NCBI GenBank assembly: GCA_002803225.1
Contig: NXFV01001552.1
Coordinates: 1-64,000 of the forward strand
Length of the DNA stretch: 64,000 nucleotides
Origin: Gamarada debralockiae
Taxonomy: Eukaryota > Ascomycota > Leotiomycetes > Helotiales > Hyphodiscaceae
Reading direction: 5' to 3'
Part shown: positions 57,214-64,000 of the stretch, piece by piece
How positions within the stretch are numbered: the first letter of the stretch is position 1
Layout of the letters: every line of letters begins with the position of its first letter
Translations under genes and position numbers: made by a program
The notes under the pieces: generated by a model
Seen by the model: the letters and a program-made list of their open reading frames with translations, nothing else
The model's database searches: none
Told to the model about the DNA's origin: nothing

Positions 57214-58412
57214 ATGGCTTTCCTCCACTTCCGTGATTTCCTCCCAACTGTCAACACAGCCATCGCTCCCTTCACACCACCGACACCCAAAACGACGAAA
57301 CTCATTTGCATAATCGGCGTGACTGGAAACCAAGGCGGATCCGTCGCTCAACGTTTTCTCAAAGATCCAATTTATCGAGTTCGAGGCCTAACAAGGGACG
57401 CCGTTTCACCAGCGGCACAGAAGCTCGCTGCAGAAGGAGTCGAAATTGTCCAAGCCAACCTTGACAACGTTGAGTCTCTTGTTAGGGCATTTACTGGAGC
57501 GAGTCTTATCTTCAGTGTCACGAATTACTGGGAGCCATTCTTCAGACCCGACTGTCGTCAGAAGGCTGCAGATGCGGGGATTTCGTGTCGTAGATATGCA
57601 TATGATGTTGAAGTTCAGCAGGGGAAGAACATTGCTGATGCGGCGGCCCAGGTTGTCCATGGGTTGGATGACAATGGATTTATTGCTTCGACCCTAAGTC
57701 ATGCGGGTAGGTGCAGCAAGGGGGAGTATGGGGAGCTTTATCACTTTGATGCGAAGGCGGACGTTTTCCCGGGCTATGTGAAGGAGAATTATCCCCTGCT
57801 GGCAGCTAAGATGTCTTGCGTTCAGACGGGGTACTTTACTTCATCCTATAAACTCGCGCCCGGAGCTTACTTTGGGAAGGTTGATCCCCCCTGGCTCCCA
57901 ATCGTTCTAAGCGTCACTGACGAACGATCAAGTTACCCGACGGGAGCTTTCAAATGAACTTCCCAACCGCCCCTAATACACCAGTTCCCCACCTCTGCGT
58001 AAATGCAGATACGGGAAATTTCGTGTACGCAGTATCAAAGCTGCCTTCAGGTAAATCCTATATGGCCGAAGGCACCACGTGCAGTTGGAGCGAATATATG
58101 CATCTTTGGAGCAGTATCACGGGTGTGCCATCTAGCTACAAGCAAGTTACTCTTCAGCAATTCATTGAAGCTTCTCCTGATAAGGAGTTTGGAAGGGAGG
58201 CCGGAGATATGTTTGCGTATTCTTCAGATCCTGGGTATGATGGCGGGGATGTGACGCTCTTGAAAGCGGAGGATATTCGAAAGGTATGGTCCCCGGTTCT
58301 GTGTTTAGAGAGTAATTGGCTGATTATTGAATTATTAAAGACGGTTGAGTGTCCGATGACAAGCCTGGAGGAGTGGATGAGGAATGAAGATTGGTCTGGT
58401 GTCCTTGCATAA
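57214..58412 (+). CDS. NmrA-like NAD(P)-binding protein
   Basis: Three exons: 57214-57879, 57933-58283 and 58341-58412; introns 53 and 57 nt. Product 362 aa. A Rossmann fold starts at about residue 31 with IIGVTGNQGGSVAQRFL, the GxxGxxG-type NmrA nucleotide site. Then follow FSVTNYWEPF, YDVEVQQGKNIADAA, a region ending KMSCVQTGYFTSSYKLAPGA, and after the first intron LPDGSFQMNFPTAP and TPVPHLCVNADTGNFVYAV. The last exon gives TVECPMTSLEEWM. NmrA proteins are atypical SDRs that sense redox nucleotides or act as regulators (NmrA represses GATA factor AreA); this one is closer to the HSCARG-like subgroup. The first intron has a weak GTTGAT donor. Without splicing it, the frame would stop 25 codons later. 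Confidence 0.87.
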
Positions 58413-59298
58413 TGAGACAGAGACGGCAGACGCGGTACAATTTCCAGTATACAAACGCATAAATTGTACATAAATACAGTTAGACTCCTTCTGCATTGTT
58501 CCAAACATTGTTTCGCTCCATCCCAAAGTGATTGTATGCTCCTGCATGTATGTGCCAGCACCGGAAACAATTAAGCAGGTTGAGTTCAATATGGAGTGTC
58601 GACAAGCCGAGTGTTACCTAAAATTACAGCGATTAGCATGTATTCTACATTTACGAACTGCGAAAGCAGAGTGTCGCAGGAGGCAGAACCAACCTTCTAG
58701 ACCATCTCTTTCCTGTCAACAAAGCATAACTTCTAAACCACTCTGAAAACTTGGTGGCCATCCGGCTCTTTTCTGTCCTTCATCACCGTATATCCGTGTA
58801 TCGCACTTCTGAACATCCAAACGCATACCAAGCTGTAAATTATTCAAGACCTACCGATCTAAGCCAATAGCCATTTACTCCGCTGAGAGGCCGCTGGTGT
58901 GAGCATTCGACTAGAGCAAACTCTGCGAGTTCCAATGGTTGGGCTTCACGTATGCGAGTTGATGTCCTGGGCGATCCACAAAATCGGTGTGACCCGTGTC
59001 AAAGGAGCGGAAACTTCCATATCCCTACTCACCTACTTGTGTTCGCAGTTCGACTATTTCCGCTAGATCATCTCTATCCCGCTGCTGGATCGAAATGTAT
59101 AGTCCATCTGTCGTTATGGCGGGTCATACTAACATTTTTCCAAAAAACCTTTTCTGCCGGAAAAATAACTTCTGCCTCATTGATCAAGCGCACAGGCAAT
59201 TCTAGAAAGCAATTTCTAATTAGTCCAGGAGTTAGCGGCCCCGGGTAAACCTCGGGCCAAGGTAAAATATCGGTTTAAGGTTTTTTCTAAGACAAACA
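58413..59298. other. Transition from genes to the AT-rich island
   Basis: No gene recognised. Composition is ordinary up to about 59250 and then changes sharply to AT-rich. Confidence 0.5.
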
Positions 59299-59491
59299 GG
59301 CCAAACACGTGATTATCACGAGTACTCTAGGGGTTAGTAATAACTAAAGAAAAGAACAAAACAATATACCCTCTTATACTTATTAAGTAGCAGTATATGT
59401 AATTAAAACGTAACTACTACATATAATCTAAAGCCCTTATTTTTTTTAGAGAGAGTTTTAGTAGTTTTGATAATCACACGTGATTTTTGCC
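59299..59491. mobile_element. Possible small inverted-repeat element at the edge of the AT-rich island
   Basis: The left arm (59299-59326, GGCCAAACACGTGATTATCA…) and the right arm (59460-59491; complement begins GGCAAAAATCACGTGTGATT) are imperfect inverted repeats of about 28-32 bases, each with a CACGTG and an ATTATC. The 130 bases between them are AT-rich. No target-site duplication is seen. It could be a MITE relic or just a palindromic remnant. Confidence 0.4.
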
Positions 59492-59516
59492 TTAGTATAG
59501 TGAAATTAAGAGATAA

Positions 59517-59785
59517 GCGCTAATTAGCTTAAGAGCTCGCTATACCTAAGAAATATAATAAAAGACAAGTACTAATTAGTTTAAGAGTTTATAAGTAATA
59601 ATTAAGTATAATACTTAAGAGTAGACTTAGCAAACGGCGTTTATTAGTTACGAGATTAAAATAGTATATATTAATTAGCTCAAGAGTTTATAAGAGATTA
59701 GAGGAGATCGCTAATATACCTAGGCCGAGAATCGCTTATATAAGGCTCTACTCTAATTAGCCTAGGAGTTTATAAGAGTTAATAT
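59517..59785. repeat. Degenerate direct repeats inside the AT-rich island
   Basis: The word TAATTAG followed by a short variable stretch and AAGAGTTTATAAG recurs at about 59521, 59573, 59672 and 59754 (fourth copy AGGAGTTTATAAG). Spacings are uneven (52, 99 and 82 bases), so these are mutated remnants of an array, not a clean tandem repeat. Confidence 0.5.
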
Positions 59786-62700
59786 AAACCTACTAAACTA
59801 TAAAATTATCGAAATTATAAGATCTATACTATAGGTTAGAGATTTATATATAGTAATAAAGTAAATTATCCTTAATTATACAAAGATACTCTTAATAAAA
59901 ATAACTAAAGAGACTTAAATAACCTATTAAAGGTTATCTTATACAAATACCCTAAATTATATATTAAATATACCTATAATTAACTCTCTTACTTATTATA
60001 ATTCAATTTAAATACCTTTACTAATACCTTTCTTATCCTTCTTACCTTTTCTATTTTTACTCTTTCTACTCTTTTTACCTCTCTTACCTCTCCTACCTCT
60101 CTTATCTCTATTATTACTATTCTTCTTTTAGTTAGCTCACTACTCTTTTCTCTTCTTTATATCCCTCTTAAGCTAATTTATAAGAGTTTCTTAAGGACTA
60201 TAAGCTTAAGGTGCCCTCTTCTCCTTAGGCCTTTTAAGTAATGTACTATTAACTATACTTAAGTTCCTCTTATAAGTAGCTATTATCTTCTCTTCCTTCC
60301 TCCTCTCTTCCTTATCCTCCTCCTCCTTTTCCTTCTCCTTATTATCTTTATTATAACTATCTCTATTTTAAGTAATATCTTTAGATTATATTAATAAAGC
60401 GTCCTTTACTATAATTCTCTCTATTAGCTAATAGGCTAAGTCCTATTAAGCCTTCGAGATCAATACGTTTTAGGCAATAGTTAATCATACCCTTTATTTA
60501 TATAGCCTATTATTATTACTCTCCTTAGTCTCTTTCTTTATAATAATATTATTCTAGGATTCTTAGAAAAAGGTTATAAGATTAATAAAAGGAACGTCTT
60601 TAAGGACTATTCTTATTAGATTTTATAGTAGAAGGTAGTAGTCCTTATCTTTAACCTCAATCTTAATATACTTTACTTAGGAATTAGTTTTAGTACTTAA
60701 TATAATAATCGCTTCTCAACTTAGTAATCAAGAAGATAGTACTTAAGATAATATAAAAAGAGCTATACTAGAGCTATCCCGGAAAATATATATTCCTCTA
60801 TATAATCTAATATAAACTCTCTAAAACACTTTACTCTTTTCCTTAATATTATTCTCTTTAAGAAGTTAGTAAAGAGATAAATACTCTTCTCCTAGCTATT
60901 TTATATAAATAAAATACTTTAATATTATAGTATTAAGACCTTCTGCTTTACGCCCTTTACTCTTTAACTTCGAGAAATCAAGTAGACTAAAGATTAAAAG
61001 CTTAATTAGATATAATATATTAAGCTTAACTTTATAAGTATTATAATACTTATTTTATCTACTATTACTTTTAATAAGGTTTTAGAAATATTTATCTTAG
61101 TCTTTAGTAATTTTATTAACTTTAATAAAGGTCTACTTACTTAGTTCTTTATCTAGTTTGTATTTATTAGGCTATTTCTCCTCCCTATTATTATTATATT
61201 ATTTCCTCCTACTAATTACAAAGATCTTAAAGTCGTAATAGACAATATACTTATCTCTCTTAGTATTTTAATTTACTTTAGAAGTACTTTTATTAGATCT
61301 GATTTTTATATTTCCTTTATCAATTACTTTAAGTTATAAGTTAGAAGCTTCGCGAAGAGTAGCTTTACTATCTAGATAAAGTATAAACCTTAATTTTATT
61401 TTAATAATAATTAATAAAGACTATAGTATTATTAGTAGAAAATTAAATTCATTATTACTCTATAGGTTTTTACTATATATCAAAGACTTACCTAGTAGCT
61501 CTAATAGCTTATAATATTATACCTGGAATAAGAGTACTTAAATATTTGCCTTCTTAGTTAGCTATCTATAATAGAAATATACTATTCTAGGTATTTGATT
61601 TATATAGTCGGAAGACTGATATTAAGATTAAGAGGATATTATTTTTAAGTTATTTAAATAAGAAAAGATTGATTTAAATAAAGGTTAACTAATGTATTAT
61701 TTAGTAATATAGTTAGTAAACTCCTAAGCTAATTAAAGCTTGTCTTAATTTTTACTTCTATAAGTAAATACTTAATTCTATAGATAAAGGAATAACTAAG
61801 CTTTATTACTCTTACTATTAATATTCTCTTTTTAATTTATATTATCTTTAAGGCTAAATAAATTAGTATTATTATTATACTTAATTAGTCTTCTCTATTA
61901 CTATTAAGACTATGAGATAAATCTTAATTCTCCTTAAAGTTAGAGTTATCTTTATTATTATTTATACTATTAAGATCTACTAGAAGATTTAAATACTATT
62001 AAGCTATCTTAGTAAAGAAATCTAGGTTCTTTTAGTCCTCTATAGTTGTAATATACTTTTTAATCTAAGTACGTCCTTCTTGAGGTACTTTATCCTTAAG
62101 TATATAAAGCTTAACGCTAGTACTATATCTCTTTTGTAGCTCTTGTGATAGTATGTAATATACTCGATAGTATAGGTATATATCTTGGCCTATTGTAAGA
62201 TTTGCCCTAAGCTTGTATATACTAGTGTTTATAAAGCCCTCCTGCTTGTAGATTTTAAGGCAAAGGTTTATTATAGTTTTCGGGAGATAAGTATTAAGAT
62301 TAATATCTTTAACTAAAGATTTAAGTTATTAGAGTATTAGTTTATAGGTATCTTCTATATAGTTAGAAACTCTCTTATAGACTTTAAAGAGATAGACTAG
62401 CTTATTAATAGAAAAGTAATATTCTTGTCTATATTATTTTTAAATTCCCTTATAATTATAAATATCTATAAACTCTTAGACTTAAGTATAGAGTATTAGT
62501 ATATAAATATAACGTATTGTAATTTAGTTAGGTACTATTCGATTATACTATCTATTATCCGCAAGGGATTTAAAGTAGTTATAATATTCCTTAAAAGAGA
62601 ATTTTACTAGGCCTTTCTACTAACGTTTGATATAGATATTTTAAGTCGATTTGCCTTAAGAGAAGGCTTAATTAAAGTATAGAGATATATAATCCCTACT

Positions 62701-64000
62701 ATAATTTAGTCGCTCTTAAACAATAAGATACTATATATACTATAGTAGAATATATACTTAGGCTATTAGTAATATTTTTATATCTTTATTACTTTAAAGG
62801 AGCTATAGGATTTTTATTGTCTGTTATATAAGAACTAAATATTACTTAAAGACTAAAACCACTATTCAATTATCGATCTTAATATAGACTTAAGGTATAT
62901 ATCTAGAGTAACTATTAATAAAGATATATATTTTAAAGCTAAAATCTTTAAGCTTATTATATTTATCTATTGAAAACACTTAACTTAGGCTAGCTACTTA
63001 TATTTCTCCCTTATATATATTTAAAGTAAATATCTTACTCTTAACGCCTTTTAGATTTAATTCTCTTATAACCTAGCAAAGAGGTTATTAAGGTATATAA
63101 ATATTTTTAAGTTATAAAGCTATTAATATAAAACTACAGCTATATATAAATCTTCTATAGTCAATAATTACTTTTTAAATAGCCTCTCGAAATGCCTTCT
63201 CCTACTCTACAAATATCTCTTTATATTGCGTATACCTTATATTATTTGTATATCAAATCGATATAAGCTATTAGGACATAAGGTTTATATAGGAAAAATA
63301 TTTATTTGTAAAGACTATATTAAGAATCTCCTAATATATTATAGAATAGTACTATTACTCTTAGATAAACTAAATAAGCTTTTTATTCTTAAGTAAATTA
63401 TACTTTATTTCTAATATTAAACCCTACTTATATATTTAAAGTCAAAGTCCCTTGTAAGAATTTAGTAAGTTCCTAATAAGGTATTAGTCTTTAAGAGTAT
63501 AAAGGATATCTCTTATAGATCTACTAATTTTATAGAACTTATAAATATTCTTAAAGTAAGGATCTTATTAAAATTTAGCTAGAGGTATTTTAGTAAGAAG
63601 TAATAAAGTTAGTTAAGAGAACTATAATACTAAAAAAGTTATAATCTTCTTTTGTCTCAAAATATAGGTTTATACAAGTTTATATAGATACTAAAGTATA
63701 GAGCTTAGTATATATAATACTTTAATAAACTTAACTTTATTTTTATTCTAGTTCTATAGTCAAAAGAGCTTATATATATAGAGCTTTATATAGCTCATAC
63801 ATACGTACCTTTTAGCTAAGTCTACAAAGCCTTTAGATATTAGATCAATAATATTCTTAATATTGTCTACGCTAGTAAGTAATTAAGTAACTTTCTTTAA
63901 ACTCCTATAAACTCTTAGGAACTCTTAAGTTAATTAAAGTAAAGTCTTTACTTAAGCGATTCTTAACTTAGCTACTTAGCGACTTCCTCCGAACTTATAT

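Larger units (their letters stand above)
59270..64000. repeat. AT-rich, gene-free island with RIP-like composition
   Basis: Composition changes abruptly at about 59250 to runs of TTA/TAA/TATA with very few CpG or CpA steps. No open frame of 60 codons occurs to the end of the window, on either strand. This is what repeat-induced point mutation (C-to-T at CpA) leaves of transposon DNA in filamentous ascomycetes. Pyrimidine-rich stretches at about 60040-60135 and 60290-60345 would encode Lys/Arg/Glu-rich peptide on the minus strand, possibly part of a dead transposase or other element protein, but I could not name the family. The island is also a candidate for a centromeric or subtelomeric border. 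Confidence 0.85.

Noticed and set aside
57880..57960. Apparent premature stop in the NmrA-like gene
   Set aside because: A 53-nt intron with a weak donor restores the family sequence on both sides.
55104..58412. Secondary-metabolite cluster around the Zn2Cys6 and NmrA-like genes
   Set aside because: No PKS, NRPS, terpene or tailoring enzyme is present nearby; the adjacency is probably chance.
1..64000. tRNA, rRNA, CRISPR or bacterial-type operon features
   Set aside because: No cloverleaf with B-box (GGTTCGAATCC-like), no rRNA stretch and no regular repeat-spacer array was recognised; the genome is eukaryotic.

Overview
This 64 kb window is nuclear DNA from a filamentous ascomycete (Pezizomycotina). 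The evidence is short spliceosomal introns (mostly 46-60 nt, GTAAGT/GTATGT donors, CTAAC-like branch sites), a developmental regulator of the WetA type, fungal-only families (DUF3433, HET, ML-like/TRP flavin-carrier protein, pectinases, Zn2Cys6), and a very AT-rich, gene-free tail that looks like a repeat-induced point mutation (RIP) island. From memory the protein flavour suggests Leotiomycetes, but the sequence alone does not prove this.

Layout. 1-2.5 kb: decayed DNA with the end of a TPR-repeat NLR relic, then wetA (+) and a DUF3433 multi-TM protein (+). 10-15 kb: a seven-TM protein with a cysteine-rich ectodomain (-), then a 630 bp non-autonomous hAT-like element with an 8 bp target duplication, inserted in the last codons of a small conserved gene (-). 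15.7-22.6 kb: a self-recognition/cell-death type block, with a broken ubiquitin-like-domain gene (+), a broken NACHT-type NLR gene (+) and an intact HET-domain gene (+). 22.6-25.6 kb: no convincing gene, but three diverged copies of one sequence. 25.6-35.3 kb: housekeeping genes: ACOT9-type thioesterase (-), flavin-carrier/TRP-like membrane protein (+), a small one-TM protein (+) and a mitochondrial DUF1279 protein (-). 36-40 kb: a divergent pectin methylesterase/polygalacturonase pair. 41-54 kb: PP1 inhibitor Ypi1 (-), a GPI-type cysteine-module protein (-), alkyltransferase-like Atl1 (+), ataxin-2/Pbp1 (-) and Bud6/Aip3 (+). 55-58.4 kb: a Zn2Cys6 regulator (+) and an NmrA-like protein (+). 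59.3-64 kb: the AT-rich island.

Functional threads. The pectinases are the only clear pathway pair: the esterase demethylates pectin and the endo-polygalacturonase then cuts it. The TPR, ULD, NACHT and HET genes form an accessory neighbourhood in which most members are decaying and only the HET gene is intact. The strongest unusual features are the hAT-like element that supplies the stop codon of a host gene, the NLR decay series, the Pbp1 orthologue with no recognisable Lsm domain, a GC-AG intron in YPI1, a Zn2Cys6 protein with one zinc Cys missing at a splice junction, and the triplicated non-coding block. Exon boundaries were placed by eye, from frame, splice consensus and remembered family sequence; no search was run.
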